DNA from: Nemertoderma westbladi
Lineage: Eukaryota; Xenacoelomorpha; Nemertodermatida; Nemertodermatidae
Direction: 5' to 3'
NCBI GenBank assembly: GCA_032718475.1
Contig: JAUCBJ010000752.1
Span: 1-64,000, forward strand
Length of the DNA: 64,000 nucleotides
A model generated the notes under the pieces. It worked only from the letters and a program-made list of their open reading frames with translations, was not told the origin of the DNA and searched no databases. The position numbers and the translations under genes were made by a program. Below, piece after piece: positions 11,424 through 23,635 of the stretch (the first letter of the stretch is position 1; every line of letters starts with the position of its first letter).

Positions 11424-12805
11424 TAATTGAATTATTAATCTGAATATATTTAAAATATATAAAAAACTACCAGTAACCAAACGAAAATTACTCACTTTAA
11501 ATTACTATTTTATATGTTATTAACCCTTAGTAGTAAAATCTGAAACGCTGATTACATTTTTATAGCCCAAAATAAACTGCGGAGTTGCGGGCCATTTATT
11601 TTATTAAATCTTTTTATCATTGATAGGTAATAAGACTTTTTGGATTGCATGTTTTTATGCTATATGTTACTTATATTTTTTGCTCCATATACTTAATACA
11701 TTAGGCCCTATAATTCTTATATGCAATACTTATATGCACTACTTATGTAGCACTTATATATATTTATAAATTGCAATACTTATGCTATACCTATATGCAA
11801 TATTTTTATGCAGTACGTTTATATTTATAAATGACAATACAATGTAATAAATGCAATGCAATATAAATGCCAAACTTATATATATACTAATATGAATACC
11901 ATTAATACTACTATTACTATTGCGTATCAATTTATATTTTTGTCATTTTCGGGTTTTAGAACTATCCCCACGTGGGTATTGTTAAAGGCTGCCAACATAC
12001 AGATCTGACTCAGTATGTACTGAAAAGCTGTCCTTATAATTAGAAACTGTCCTACGACAAAACATGAAACAAGAGGACCCAGCAGCGGTTAATTTCCGAA
12101 AATTCCGAAAATATTTTAAAATTAACTCTAATTATTCCCTTGGCGAATAAAACTTGGTCTAATTAATTTTCTTGCTGCCAATGAAGCACAAACTTTGCTA
12201 CGAATTGAAAAAATTATCTGGGAAATAGAACCTCATAGGAAGCAAACATAGAATACCGATTATGTAAAAATCGTGTGGGGTCCATGACTGCAAAATTGAT
12301 GAAGGATCGAAGTAATAGCTTGATGAATCAAAGAATCATAGAGCTTAAGTAAAAAAACTTAGCGGTATGTTACTACGTATGCAAGGAGTTAAGGATCAAA
12401 CTATGTAAAATATAAGTTAAGTTATCAGTGGATGTGAAATATGAATTCGGAAGACGAGACATAAGGCAACTCGAAGACTCCTCTCTCTTGGCTGTTACCT
12501 ATAAGACAGGGAGGGTGCCAGAACAACTCCCAAGATCTCCGCTGGGTTTGCTTAAGAGCTAACGTCTAAAGTGACTTGTTAAAGACACCGGTGCGAAATT
12601 TCTACCGTCTTTACGCGGTTTTGAACGTGCACAACTCATCGCTATTGTAAAATCAGTTCAGGTCCTTTAATCACTTATTTGGATGATTTGTACACTGTTA
12701 TTGTTGTTCATTTCATTAATTGATATATTTATTTTAACAATTTAATTAGTAGACCTAGAGATGTTTTATTTTTTTATTCCGAATTATCATTTAGGATATC
12801 ATTTG
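11424..12805. other. no gene seen
   Basis: AT-rich DNA. From 11700 to 11890 a loose repeat of TATGCAATACTTA-like words is present. Confidence 0.6.
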
Positions 12806-12917
12806 TCTCGGTGTCCGAGTCAGACTAATGCGCGACATCTCCCTGCACTAAATTAATTATTCAATGGTCTAGGCTCCTCCATCCATATACTCATCCACTC
12901 CCATACACTCCATGAAC
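12806..12917 (+). repeat. ~110-bp direct repeat, copy 1
   Basis: Shares CGCGACATCTCCCTGCACTA and the following ~80 bases with 13168-13268. The copies differ by small indels. Confidence 0.85.
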
Positions 12918-13167
12918 ATGAACAGTGTGCGGTTAGTAGTGTCTATATTAGGCCTATAGTTAGTGTCTGTCTATAGGCTACTGCGGTTTAGTATTGAATT
13001 ATCTGGTTTGGGGAGAGAATAATTCGGCATGTTGAGATAAAGTTGTAAAATTATTATATTATGTTAGTTAAATTATATTGTTATATATAAGTTGTATAAG
13101 AAATTCGACATTAAATTTATTAAGCACTCGAAATCACCTATGAGTAAATATGGTCTTTCTCTGTGCC

Positions 13168-13268
13168 CTCTCGGTGTCAGACTAGGCGCGACATCTCCCT
13201 GCACTAAATTAATTATTCAATGGTCTAGGCTCCTCCATCCACATACCCACCCATACACTCCATGAACC
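13168..13268 (+). repeat. ~110-bp direct repeat, copy 2
   Basis: Second copy of 12806-12917, about 360 bp downstream. Either a local duplication or the ends of a lost element. No coding sequence lies between. Confidence 0.85.
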
Positions 13269-13400
13269 TCCATGTGGTCTTGTATGTAGTTCACTCTCTA
13301 CCATATCTGTACCGTGACTAAACAAGACTTTAACATTCCAACTTGTGCCTAGAGCTATTTCGCTTGCACGTTTTGTTATTCCTAAAGAATTTTTTATTTT

Positions 13401-14156
13401 TTAGAAGCATTTTATAGAAGTTGATATACCACGTTGACTGTTCCATAATATAAAAACAGCTTCATTTCCTGCTGGAAATAGAGATTTCCAGTATTCCTCA
13501 ACACTTAATATATTGCTTTGTACTAAAAATGTTGCCTCTGGGCTGCGATTAGGTATTTCCTTTATACCAACCTGTCCCAATTTGTCAAAAAGTAACGCAA
13601 CCCTTTGTGAATCATTGATACAATGTCCACCATCAATGCTACCATTAAGAATTGTTTTAAATTCAAATGGTGTCTTCTCATCTTTAAATGGTGTATAATT
13701 TTTTACACGTTTTGGAATGTTAAATGTCGGAACAAAATGAGCTGCATACCGAAGCAGCCACCCACGCCAATCTACATTCAATTCATCAAAATTATTAACA
13801 GGTTGCCACAAAATACCTATGTTACATATCATAATGGTAGCCAGCCATAACATTCCAAATTCTGTATCAATAAATATATTTTTATTTTCATCTTTACGCC
13901 CAGCATGAATAGTAACATAGTTGGGTGTATCACCATGACTATGAAAGCCAGGATGACAAAAAACAATAACGCTAGGCCACAGTGGTTTCCCACACCGATG
14001 CCGACCAGCAGCTGGGGGAGGTGGGCGTTCACTACCATCATCATCATTATCTGAAAACTCCCTGGCCTCTGGGTTTTTAAAAATACTTTGTCTCAAATCT
14101 ACAGCATCCCGCAGTGTTACCGAACTTGATGTACCCATACAATATTCCTTACTCAC
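13401..14156 (-). CDS. unrecognised 251-codon ORF
   Basis: I do not recognise this protein. It begins with a serine/acidic N-terminus (DNDDDG, then a short proline run). It continues with a block rich in aromatic residues and a hydrophobic stretch (about residues 95-115, LWLATIMICNIGILW), then VNNFDELNVDWRGWLLRYAA, and ends with FILWNSQRG. No catalytic motif, signal peptide or splice evidence is clear. Its length and composition suggest real or recently real coding sequence. In this setting it most likely derives from a mobile element, but that is inference. Confidence 0.4.
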   Translation of the reverse strand: MSKEYCMGTSSSVTLRDAVDLRQSIFKNPEAREFSDNDDDGSERPPPPAAGRHRCGKPLWPSVIVFCHPGFHSHGDTPNYVTIHAGRKDENKNIFIDTEFGMLWLATIMICNIGILWQPVNNFDELNVDWRGWLLRYAAHFVPTFNIPKRVKNYTPFKDEKTPFEFKTILNGSIDGGHCINDSQRVALLFDKLGQVGIKEIPNRSPEATFLVQSNILSVEEYWKSLFPAGNEAVFILWNSQRGISTSIKCF

Positions 14157-14609
14157 TTTATCAATTGTGACGGGATCGAGTTCAAGGATCCCGACCGGGT
14201 TAGGTTATACGCGTCACTTTCTGCTGGGCTGCTGAACTTATATCTTTGGCCTAAGGCCGTCGGGAAAATAACAGAGTTTGTGTTTCTCGATGTTAATGTT
14301 CCAATGATAATAGCACAGAATGTATAACAGTATATGATTGAAATTGCAATACAGAATTACAACAGCAGTGTGTAAAGTGATGAAGTGATGGTTAAAACTA
14401 TAACCGGTCTGCAACTCTGTGATTAATGAACTGACCGGTAAATCAGTAATTAGGACAACTATATGATTGATACACATAGATATTGGTTTCACCTCTACTC
14501 TACTTGGGCCTTTTGCTACCCAATGGATGCTTTCCTATCTTTCCCCATGTGCTCCTCTGCCCGCTATTGGCTTATATACTAATTGTCACTTTGGCACTCC
14601 CTGTAAGTG

Positions 14610-15232
14610 TTACCCCCTACCGCTAGCCTCGACTAGCTGTGTTCTCCCTGTGAGGTGGTTTGACCTCTCACCTCTCTCTGTGGCTTTAGGGCCTGTATCG
14701 CCCCCGAGTTGGTTATGAGGCGAGATTATTATTGGTAATCTAGTATCGCCAACTATATTGGTAAAATGCCACTGGTCCCATTTTCGGGTGGGTAATGTAA
14801 GGGAATTGAATCCGCTTACATCAATCAGGGATGGAGTGTTCAAAAACCATTCTCTAACTGATAAAGGCAAAGTTTCATCAGCTATTAAATTTTGAATCAA
14901 TGCTCTGCTGTCTGGCCTGTTTTCCATAATTAAATTTTCAACCTTAGCCAATCTGTGGTACTGGATTTTCCAAAGTAACATTTTGTAGAAAGCCAGCCAT
15001 GTGCTGTTTACTTGGAAGCCATGATTCACGGATTGTTAATGGAATTCTCTTTTTTTATATTTTTTTCTTTTGTTAGTTTATGCAATCTATTTGTATATTT
15101 ATTTTGTGAAAATGTTATGTAGTTGGATTCATCATACTTACCATAATACTTCTTAGCCCATCTGCTGCATTTCAATGCTATATGATATTGTATGTATTTT
15201 ATGAAAATTTGATGTAGTGTTGCATTCATCAC
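14610..15232 (-). pseudogene. unrecognised broken ORF pair
   Basis: Two minus frames abut: 15232-15026 (68 codons, with SRWAKKYYGKYDES) and 15029-14610 (139 codons, with REWFLNTPSLIDVSGFNSL and RKWDQWHFTNIVGD). They may be pieces of one protein. I cannot name it. It lies on the same strand as the ORF at 13401-14156 and could belong to the same decayed element. Confidence 0.3.
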
Positions 15233-15317
15233 TCAATATTTCTTAGTCAACTCTCAATATATATCTTAATATATCTCAATATCTCAATATTTCGATATTA
15301 CATCTGCTGCATTTCAA

Positions 15318-17152
15318 TACTTATGCCTCTTCTTTCCTGATTTCTGCTTATGATTCTTCTTTCCTGATTTCTGCTTATGCTTCTTCTTTCCTGATTTCTG
15401 CTTATGATTCTTCTTTCCTGATTTCTGCTTATGATTCTTCTTTCCTGATTTCTGCTTATGATTCTTCTTTCCTGATTTCTGCTTATGCTTCTTCTTTCCT
15501 GATTTCTGCTTATGATTCTTCTTTCCTGATTTCTGCTTATGATTCTTCTTTCCTGATTTCTGCTTATGATTCTTCTTTCCTGATTTCTGCTTATGATTCT
15601 TCTTTCCTGATTTCTGCTTATGCTTCTTCTTTCCTGATTTCTGCTTATGATTCTTCTTTCCTGATTTCTGCTTATGATTCTTCTTTCCTGATTTCTGCTT
15701 ATGATTCTTCTTTCCTGATTTCTGCTTATGATTCTTCTTTCCTGATTTCTGCTTATGATTCTTCTTTCCTGATTTCTGCTTATGATTCTTCTTTCCTGAT
15801 TTCTGCTTATGATTCTTCTTTCCTGATTTCTGCTTATGCTTCTTCTTTCCTGATTTCTGCTTATGATTCTTCTTTCCTGAATTCTGCTTATGTTTCTTCT
15901 TTCCTGATTTCTGCTTATGATTCTTCTTTCCTGATTTCTGCTTATGATTCTTCTTTCCTGATTTCTGCTTATGATTCTTCTTTCCTGATTTCTGCTTATG
16001 CTTCTTCTTTCCTGATTTCTGCTTATGATTCTTCTTTCCTGATTTCTGCTTATGATTCTTCTTTCCTGATTTCTGCTTATGATTCTTCTTTCCTGATTTC
16101 TGCTTATGATTCTTCTTTCCTGATTTCTGCTTATGATTCTTCTTTCCTGATTTCTGCTTATGATTCTTCTTTCCTGATTTCTGCTTATGATTCTTCTTTC
16201 CTGATTTCTGCTTATGCTTCTTCTTTCCTGATTTCTGCTTATGATTCTTCTTTCCTGATTTCTGCTTATGATTCTTCTTTCCTGATTTCTGCTTATGATT
16301 CTTCTTTCCTGATTTCTGCTTATGATTCTTCTTTCCTGATTTCTGCTTATGATTCTTCTTTCCTGATTTCTGCTTATGATTCTTCTTTCCTGATTTCTGC
16401 TTATGCTTCTTCTTTCCTGATTTCTGCTTATGATTCTTCTTTCCTGATTTCTGCTTATGATTCTTCTTTCCTGATTTCTGCTTATGATTCTTCTTTCCTG
16501 ATTTCTGCTTATGATTCTTCTTTCCTGATTTCTGCTTATTATTCTTCTTTCCTGATTTCTGCTTATGATTCTTCTTTCCTGATTTCTGCTTATGATTCTT
16601 CTTTCCTGATTTCTGCTTATGCTTCTTCTTTCCTGATTTCTGCTTATGATTCTTCTTACCTGATTTCTGCTTATGCTTCTTCTTTCCTGATTTCTGCTTA
16701 TGATTCTTCTTTCCTGATTTCTGCTTATGATTCTTCTTTCCTGATTTCTGCTTATGATTCTTCTTTCCTGATTTCTGCTTATGCTTCTTCTTTCCTGATT
16801 TCTGCTTATGATTCTTCTTTCCTGATTTCTGCTTATGATTCTTCTTTCCTGATTTCTGCTTATGATTCTTCTTTCCTGATTTCTGCTTATGATTCTTCTT
16901 TCCTGATTTCTGCTTATGATTCTTCTTTCCTGATTTCTGCTTATGATTCTTCTTTCCTGATTTCTGCTTATGATTCTTCTTTCCTGATTTCTGCTTATGC
17001 TTCTTCTTTCCTGATTTCTGCTTATGATTCTTCTCTCCTGATTTCTGCTTATGATTCTTCTTTCCTGATTTCTGCTTATGATTCTTCTTTCCTGATTTTT
17101 GCTTATGATTCTTCTTTCCTGATTTCTGCTTATGATTCTTCTTTTCTGATTT
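15318..17152. repeat. 27-bp minisatellite, ~68 copies
   Basis: The + strand repeats TTTCCTGATTTCTGCTTATG plus ATTCTTC, 27 bases in all. The copies are nearly identical. The main variant replaces GATTCT by GCTTCT and is scattered along the array, with rare single variants (for example near 15886, 16540 and 16660). Because 27 is a multiple of three, the minus strand is open for 613 codons, reading KKNHKQKSG or KKKHKQKSG. I annotate this as a satellite, not a gene: the frame begins and ends with the array and has no unique domain. The + strand is strongly pyrimidine-rich. Confidence 0.95.
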
Positions 17153-17376
17153 CAAAGTTTCTGCAATAACAATAATTCAAGTAAGTTACAAACACTATAA
17201 CATATTTTTTAAATTTTGCCAGACTACCAGAGGGGATCATAGGGAGTGCATGCGTAGGGTGGTGGGTGGGTTTAATTATATTGGTTAAAATGGGACAGAA
17301 CCTCTGAGACAGTTTATTATTGCATGAGTATAATAATTTTTTAATTGTATTTAGTATATATAATTTTTTTTATTAG

Positions 17377-17952
17377 ATGTCTAATCAAGGTTACTCCAAT
17401 GAGTCCGAAGCTGCAAACACAACGAAAATACCAACTCGCCACGAGAAAGTATGCCCTATTGACGGCTGTTCTAAAACATTAAAATATTTAAAAGATCATC
17501 TAACATCAACACACAAAATATCACCAAACAAAGCTGGACTGTTGGTTAAGATAGCAAAACGATCCAATACGACATTAGAATCAGAGATAGTGGACCTGGA
17601 AATAAAATCGATGAAATGTAAGTCGCTTGGTGCGAAATGCAATCTATTAGTTGCATTTGTCAGAAAGATGGGGAAGGAGGTTAACGATAAAACAATACAT
17701 AAACTGATGGTAGATGTTAATTCTACTGAATTAACTATTGAGAAGAATTCAATTGTCAGTGGTGGTGTTTGTGTTGTGGATGATGTACGTGTGGGTGATG
17801 ATAATGCTGGGCGTGTGGCTGAGAGTTCTGGTGTGTCTGTGCCATTAGATTGTGTGAGTGGAGGTACTTCTGGTGATCTTCATACATATGCAGATAAGGT
17901 TAGTGTGGTAGGTCCCTCTAGTGGGTGCAGTAATACAAATAGAACGAAATGA
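17377..17952 (+). CDS. small protein with one C2H2-like finger
   Basis: This 191-codon ORF starts directly after TTATTAG, so a splice acceptor just before the ATG is possible. Residues 26-46 form CPIDGC...HLTSTH (C-x4-C-x9-H-x4-H), a C2H2-like finger. The middle is lysine-rich and helical in look. The C-terminal third is serine-, valine- and glycine-rich. Single fingers of this CP-x-x-GC type are common at the front of invertebrate transposon proteins, so this may be the first exon or ORF of a lost element. I cannot assign a family. Confidence 0.45.
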   Translation: MSNQGYSNESEAANTTKIPTRHEKVCPIDGCSKTLKYLKDHLTSTHKISPNKAGLLVKIAKRSNTTLESEIVDLEIKSMKCKSLGAKCNLLVAFVRKMGKEVNDKTIHKLMVDVNSTELTIEKNSIVSGGVCVVDDVRVGDDNAGRVAESSGVSVPLDCVSGGTSGDLHTYADKVSVVGPSSGCSNTNRTK

Positions 17953-18067
17953 ATCCTAAACTGTAATATTCAATTGTCTGCCGCTAGGGGGCGATAATGT
18001 TCGAAAATGTAAATTGCTTGTCATTTTGTTAATTCCTGTCCGTTTGTTTTGAAATTTTCTAGACACC

Positions 18068-18125
18068 TTCTACAATATGGGTGGGACAAGGTGGACTTCT
18101 ACAATATGGGTGGGACAAGGTGGAC
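18068..18125 (+). repeat. 29-bp tandem duplication
   Basis: TTCTACAATATGGGTGGGAC and the next nine bases occur twice in a row. Confidence 0.9.
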
Positions 18126-18729
18126 AAACAAAAGGTGGAGTCCCAATAAAGAATTCAAAATACGAATTAATTTTAAAATTTGTAAAAAGAAAATATTTTT
18201 GAAAATTTTAAATTAAAAAAAAAATTTTTTTGGTTACATGTTTTTTTGAAAATTTTGCAAAATTTTTTTTTTAATAGTTCATGAACAATATTAATAGTTT
18301 CAAAGTGTTAAAATTTATTGTATAAAAAGCCGAATAACATTGAGCTGCCTAACTATATAGTAAGAATTGCTATGATATTATTAATATTGTCCATTTTTTT
18401 AAATAACCGCTTATTATAACTGCTATTAATAAAATTTTTTTGCTACCTGATTCACCTTCACATAAATCGCCGTACCTTTTTTTTGGAAATAGATATTGAG
18501 ACACCATTTTTTTTGTTAAAATCTCTGGAAAATTCTACATTCACATTATTAGGCCATAACTCAAAATCGACCTCCGGTGACATAAGGTCCCTTTTCTCGT
18601 GGCCAGCCACAAATATGTAAATATAATATCACTATGCGTTTCGAGTTTATTAAATTATTATTTTTTATTTAAAAAAAAACCTTACAAGTACATAGGTATG
18701 TACAGCAGTACCAAACTAAAAAGCAACTT

Positions 18730-18800
18730 GACCTATAGAAATTGCATGCAATCAGTGATCAGTTGACGGCAGTTAGCTGATCGGTAGGTATCGCCTCGCA
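18730..18800 (-). repeat. degenerate copy of the 47.2/57.8-kb dispersed repeat
   Basis: TTGCATGCAATCAGT and the following GTTGACG...AGCTGATC match, in reverse complement, the part of the repeats at 47211-47545 and 57800-58162 that carries CAACTGATTGCATGCAA. Confidence 0.6.
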
Positions 18801-18935
18801 GTTTAAGGAATTATCAAGAGGATATAACAGTGATGGTGAAGTCCCAAAAGGGAGAAGGAAAGTTATGCTTTTTTTTGCAGGGCAATACCCAGAGTATAAA
18901 CAATGATTACTTATTATTTTTTCTTATGTGTTTAG

Positions 18936-19071
18936 ATTTGCAAAGCAATTACAAAGGCAGTTATGCAGTCAGGTGGCGGTGCAGTACTTCACCACATTGA
19001 GGAAAAAATGAAGGATTGGCTAAAGCACTCGACATCCAGGAAAATGGAAGGAGAAAGGAAGAGTGGACAGG
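18936..19071 (+). CDS. candidate exon (gene unknown)
   Basis: Open between TTTAG and GTCAGT. It encodes a basic, helical-looking peptide with KAVMQSGGGAVLHHIEE and KDWLKHSTSRK. No domain is recognised. It is grouped with the + strand exons downstream because of strand and spacing only. Confidence 0.35.
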
Positions 19072-20238
19072 GTCAGTATAAAGATAACTGAATAAGAATA
19101 TAAAAGATTAAGATACCATAGTATATTATACAATGTATTAATAGGACTATACACTCTACTCTATAAGGCAATATTTTTGCCCCGATTTATTGTAATTAGA
19201 AATTGAAAGGGCATCATATTTTGTACGGAAATGTTACATACTCTTCATAATGTTGGGAATATAATCTTTGTTTAATTCTTTAGTTGCAATTTTTATTATT
19301 ATTCGTATATTGAGTTTATCATCCACACCTGTGCTTGACGTACTGTAGCTTGTTGAGAGAGCCACAAAGTATGAGTTTTATAAGTTTAGTACGGGCCAAT
19401 TCAGCATTGTCCGTCCGTCTGTCTGTCTCAATCTTTGGCATCAATAATTCAACAACGGCTGCTCGTTAACAACAGCAATTTGTAGATATGTGTGCGTGTA
19501 GCTGTAGAAGATGAAAATGTTTCCATCATATTTTTAAGAATTACAGCTTGTTTTTCTCAGATCAAGATTTGCAATATATACTTTTCAAGGTTTACTGAGT
19601 ATTAATTCATGGTACACAGTGCCTATTTGGCCTAATTGTACTAAAACTGTACTGTATGCTGAAGTTGTCAGACTTCATGTAAGCTATTATATAGTCAATA
19701 CCAAGGCGTTCTAAACAGGTTTAAATTTGGTGTTTCATTTTAGAAGACACATAGGTTTAGAAGACACATGTGTTTGTTGGCACATGTGGTTCAAGTTACC
19801 ACATGAATCCATTCTTCATACAAATTGAGTTCATTGACAGTTGAGCTCCGATACAAATGAATGCAACTATGACGTCTATTTAGTTAGTTATTTAGTCTAT
19901 AACAATTTCTGAACCGAATTATATTATAATGTTTAAAAATAGTTCAAATAAGTCGTTCAACATTGGGTGATAGCTACACAATTGAACGCACAAATATCCA
20001 CCTTTTGCGTTTAAATTTAGTTCAGAGCAAAACAATTATACATTTACTCACTATTTTGCGACGTTCAAGGCAATTCCAATATTAACGTTTGTTTGATGGT
20101 TTTGTGTGTTGATTTTGGTGTTGCAAAATACATGGAAAAAAACGCCATTCGTAAACGTGTACTGGACTTTAACTGTACCACGTTCAGAATGTGGATTTAA
20201 AGAATTTCAACGTGACATAGACGTTATTGTGCTACTAG

Positions 20239-20514
20239 GGAGGCTATCACTGTTCAATTCACCTGCGGCAGTCAATATGGTCCTTATACCAGTCTGGACT
20301 CAGTGCACAGGAAATTACTAAACATTTAAAGGAGAAAAACTATTATATACATCTGAAAGGCGTCCAAAGGTTCATCAATGAAAACTGCAGTGATAAAAAC
20401 TGGTACAGAGATACAATACTTGGGAATCGGAAAGGCATAGGTCGTAAACCTCTGCAACTCTCCGCCGAGAGTGGCGCTGTCCAGACTGGCCTCCTATCTG
20501 ATCCAGAACCGATG
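20239..20514 (+). CDS. candidate exon with helix-turn-helix-like segment
   Basis: The exon follows CTACTAG and stops before GTTAGT. It reads SLYQSGLSAQEITKHLKEKN and then a second helix ending VQRFINE. The pattern of a Gly-Leu-Ser turn, an E-I helix, a loop and a V-x-RFI helix resembles the helix-turn-helix found at the N-terminus of many transposases and regulators. It ends with LSDPEPM and joins the next exon in phase 0. The family is not recognised. Confidence 0.45.
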
Positions 20515-20680
20515 GTTAGTTAACTTAAATATATCATAAGCTATATTTACTAAATTATCCATAATATTGTCTAAATTTCGGTGCACACGTACTGCAACTT
20601 ATTTACTGCCGGGTTTCTTTATACAATAGATTTATATTATTTCTCTTATTTAATTTATTTTCCTTTATACTAATGTTTAG

Positions 20681-20970
20681 GTTCTGGATGAGGCTAGTGA
20701 GGTAAATAACGACATTGATATTGACCCGGCATCAGATGTGCCCTGTACTCCCGTTATTGAGTTCGGCGGCATCAGATGTGCACTGTACTCCCGTTATTGA
20801 GTTCGGCAGCGTCAGATGTGCACTGTACCCCCGTTATTGAGTTCGGTGGCATCAGATGTGCCCTGTACTCCCGTTATTGAGTTCGGCGGTATCAGATGTG
20901 CACTGTACTCCCGTTATTGAGTTCGGCGGCATCAGATGTGCACTGTATTCCCGTTATTGAGTTCGGCCGA
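20681..20970 (+). pseudogene. candidate exon broken by a 40-bp minisatellite
   Basis: After TTTAG the frame continues from the previous exon as VLDEASEVNNDIDIDPASDV then PCTPVIEFG. It then enters six 40-bp tandem units. Since 40 is not a multiple of three, the frame meets TGA in the second unit. A single unit would leave the exon open, so repeat expansion appears to have broken it. Confidence 0.4.
20728..20967 (+). repeat. 40-bp minisatellite, 6 copies
   Basis: The unit begins GGCATCAGATGTG and ends GTTATTGAGTTC. Copies differ by one to three bases. Confidence 0.95.
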
Positions 20971-20999
20971 GATTAATTAAGATGTTTTATCGTGTTCAA

Positions 21000-23460
21000 T
21001 GACCTTATACCATAAAATTATAACTTTTGAGCCAAGATCAAAAAAATTTCTAAAATGACTGACAACACTTGACAGACAAACAGACGGACAGACAGACCGA
21101 TTTACAAGCAAACATATTGAAAATAACTGGAAGATAGTTTTCTATTGGAATAATAAGGCTTATAAATTAATTTATAAGAGTAAACATACATAGAGCAACA
21201 TATATCTATCGGGAATGAGATTTAAATTTCAAAACTTCTGACTACCCTCAATCCACGCTGAATATCTCCAAAACTAAGCTAGCTGTTAACATACCGTTAA
21301 CAGATTTGGGTTCCTCATTAAAATTTTGACTTGAAAATTTAATTTTTCTTTAAGTGCGATTTTCTCAAAACGACATTTTCACCTTAATAGGGAGGGTTAA
21401 GGTACCTTTTCTCTTTCACCGCCACATATATATATATATAAATAATGTTATAAAGGAATAATGATATTTATTTGTAGAAAAACTTTGTTTTCAATACAAA
21501 TTGTAATAGAATTAAACTTTATTTTACAGTGTTTATTTGCTTTCAGTTTTATTTCCCATGATTCCCATTTACGACACATGTAAATTTCACATGTGATGAT
21601 TCCTACGACTTATGTTTAGAGTAATAAGTTATTCAAGGTAAAAGAACATAATAGTTCATAACCTTTTAGTGATGATCTATGACTCAAGTATAATAAGGTA
21701 TATCTAAATTGTAATATATACAATTATGTAATGTTACACGCAATGGGTCGCAAATATATGAACACGCCACCCAATATCTTGATTTCTTAATAAAACCTGT
21801 TTGATTGTTTTAATTTAGGTAAAGAGGAAATTGAAGTAAACGGTATTTTATTGTATTAAACCAACACACTATAGTTAGTACAACATAATATATAACGTTA
21901 TCTAACAACGTGTTAATTATAAGTTTTACCTTGTTAGTCATCATCATAAGGGAGTACTGTTGGTAACCCACATGTTGGACAACTTTTTTAATTAATATTC
22001 AAACAATTAGAAACTTAAGTGGCTTTTACACAGCTGATTATCAATATCAGCTGTTAAATGAGTATAAAAGAAGGAACAATATTTTAAATAGTTCCCTGTT
22101 CTTTTAGTATTTTGTTCGTAGTATTTGTCTTTCTCTTGCTTTAAATTTTGTATTATTATTTTGCTGTGTATTATACCTTTACGACACTGTTCTCCACTTA
22201 CCACGATTACTTATTCCGCCCACCCTTGAACTTGTTTTCCTTTACACGACTGCGACTACCTCGACATCCATCATCGTTTTGACCCGGCTTTTCACCCGAC
22301 CACGACTTTGGCTTACCGTATTACTTACAATAAGATCTCCTCATCGAATAATTCCCCATTTTATTAATTACCATTCAAATTACGACTTAAACGCTTACCT
22401 CAAATAAATGCCACGGCTTTAATATAATATAGGAAATTTCTGATCCTAAGGACATAAGCTCTAAACATAGCTTGCTTAACCCATATATACCCAACTCGAT
22501 TTATTTTATTTTTTTGTAATGGGTAGCTGGGTTTGGATACAAAACCCATAAAAATAAAAAAATTTTCCAAAAAAATGGAACTGGAGATTTTTATTGCGTG
22601 AAATATAACTGTAAGTTTATTCTGACAGTAGTGACATAGCGTATATTTATTATGTTTTTTTCAAAAACTAACACAAATATAGTTTGTACACAAAACATCA
22701 TTATATAGAGCTATTTGGTGTGAAAAGGCTTGAAACAAGTAGGATGCAATCCTACATTGCACTTCTCACAATAGTATACTGCAGTGTCCTTACACAATCT
22801 TTTGAACAGTCCTCCTTGAACAATCCAGTGACCAATTGCATCGAAGCGCACAACAGGTAAAACTCGTTAATCAACAGGCAATCTCGGTGCAGGAAACAAA
22901 CTGCTGCTCCCTCTATTGGTTCTAAAACGCTCGAAATATATTACTTTGATTTACACATTAATGGACATATAAAAAAATACAAAGATATATGTAGGTAGAT
23001 TAGTTTATTTTATGTTATTGTTGAGAATTATAGTCGGACATTAACTCATCAATCTAGTAACTTCCCTAAGCAAACTTTTACCTAGTATTTATTAGGAATA
23101 ATTTTCTCATATTTGTTTTCTACCATTTAATCGTAAAAACTACAGGATCTATTAAATTTTTTTAAGTTCTCATATGAAACCTGACCAATTTTTAGTTAGT
23201 GCCAATTACTTTTGATGTTCCTACACATTCTGTTTTCAGAGGTTCTACCAAAGATAAGTAATTCGCCCAATAAATTTCAGTTTTACCATCTTGGATGTTC
23301 GTACTGTATAGTAGTCGTGTCTGAATTACTGTAATATTTAATCATGATATTCAGGCTGTTCATTAAATTTTATACACCTTATTTGTTTTATTTATCTTTT
23401 CTGTTTTAATTAAGGAATTAATTTCATAGGGAAATAGTTTCGAAAATTAATTTTTTTTAC
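21000..23460. other. no gene seen
   Basis: AT-rich, possibly intronic relative to the candidate exons on either side. It includes a short (TA)n at about 21426-21440. The 65-codon minus frame at 22007-22204 lacks support. Confidence 0.5.
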
Positions 23461-23462
23461 AG

Positions 23463-23635
23463 AATGGCTCGATAACTACAGGTAGGAAGTTTGGAAAACG
23501 TCGGCGCACTCTACTTGAGGACACTTTCGTTGAGGCCGAAATTTTACACATTGTTAATCCAATGAAGCATGCTAAATCTAAAAAGACAGACGCAAAGAGA
23601 GCCAAAGTATCTTACAATACTTTGGTATTCCTGTT
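23463..23635 (+). CDS. candidate exon, YNTLVFL type
   Basis: Open from TTTTACAG to GTAAGT. It encodes a basic peptide (GRKFGKRRR) followed by FVEAEILHIVNPMKHAKSKK and KVSYNTLVFL. An exon on the other strand at 48167-48326 has the same pattern (FIESVILHVSN...KVNYNTMVF) and the same donor phase. Similar protein ends and conserved splice donors at two unlinked sites support real coding sequence. The function is unknown. Confidence 0.5.

Noticed and set aside
15318-17152. CRISPR array
   Set aside because: The 27-bp units are contiguous with no unique spacers, and the genome is animal.
15314-17155. 613-codon minus ORF of Lys/His-rich repeats as a protein-coding gene
   Set aside because: The frame is created by a 27-bp tandem array with no unique domain and no independent start region.
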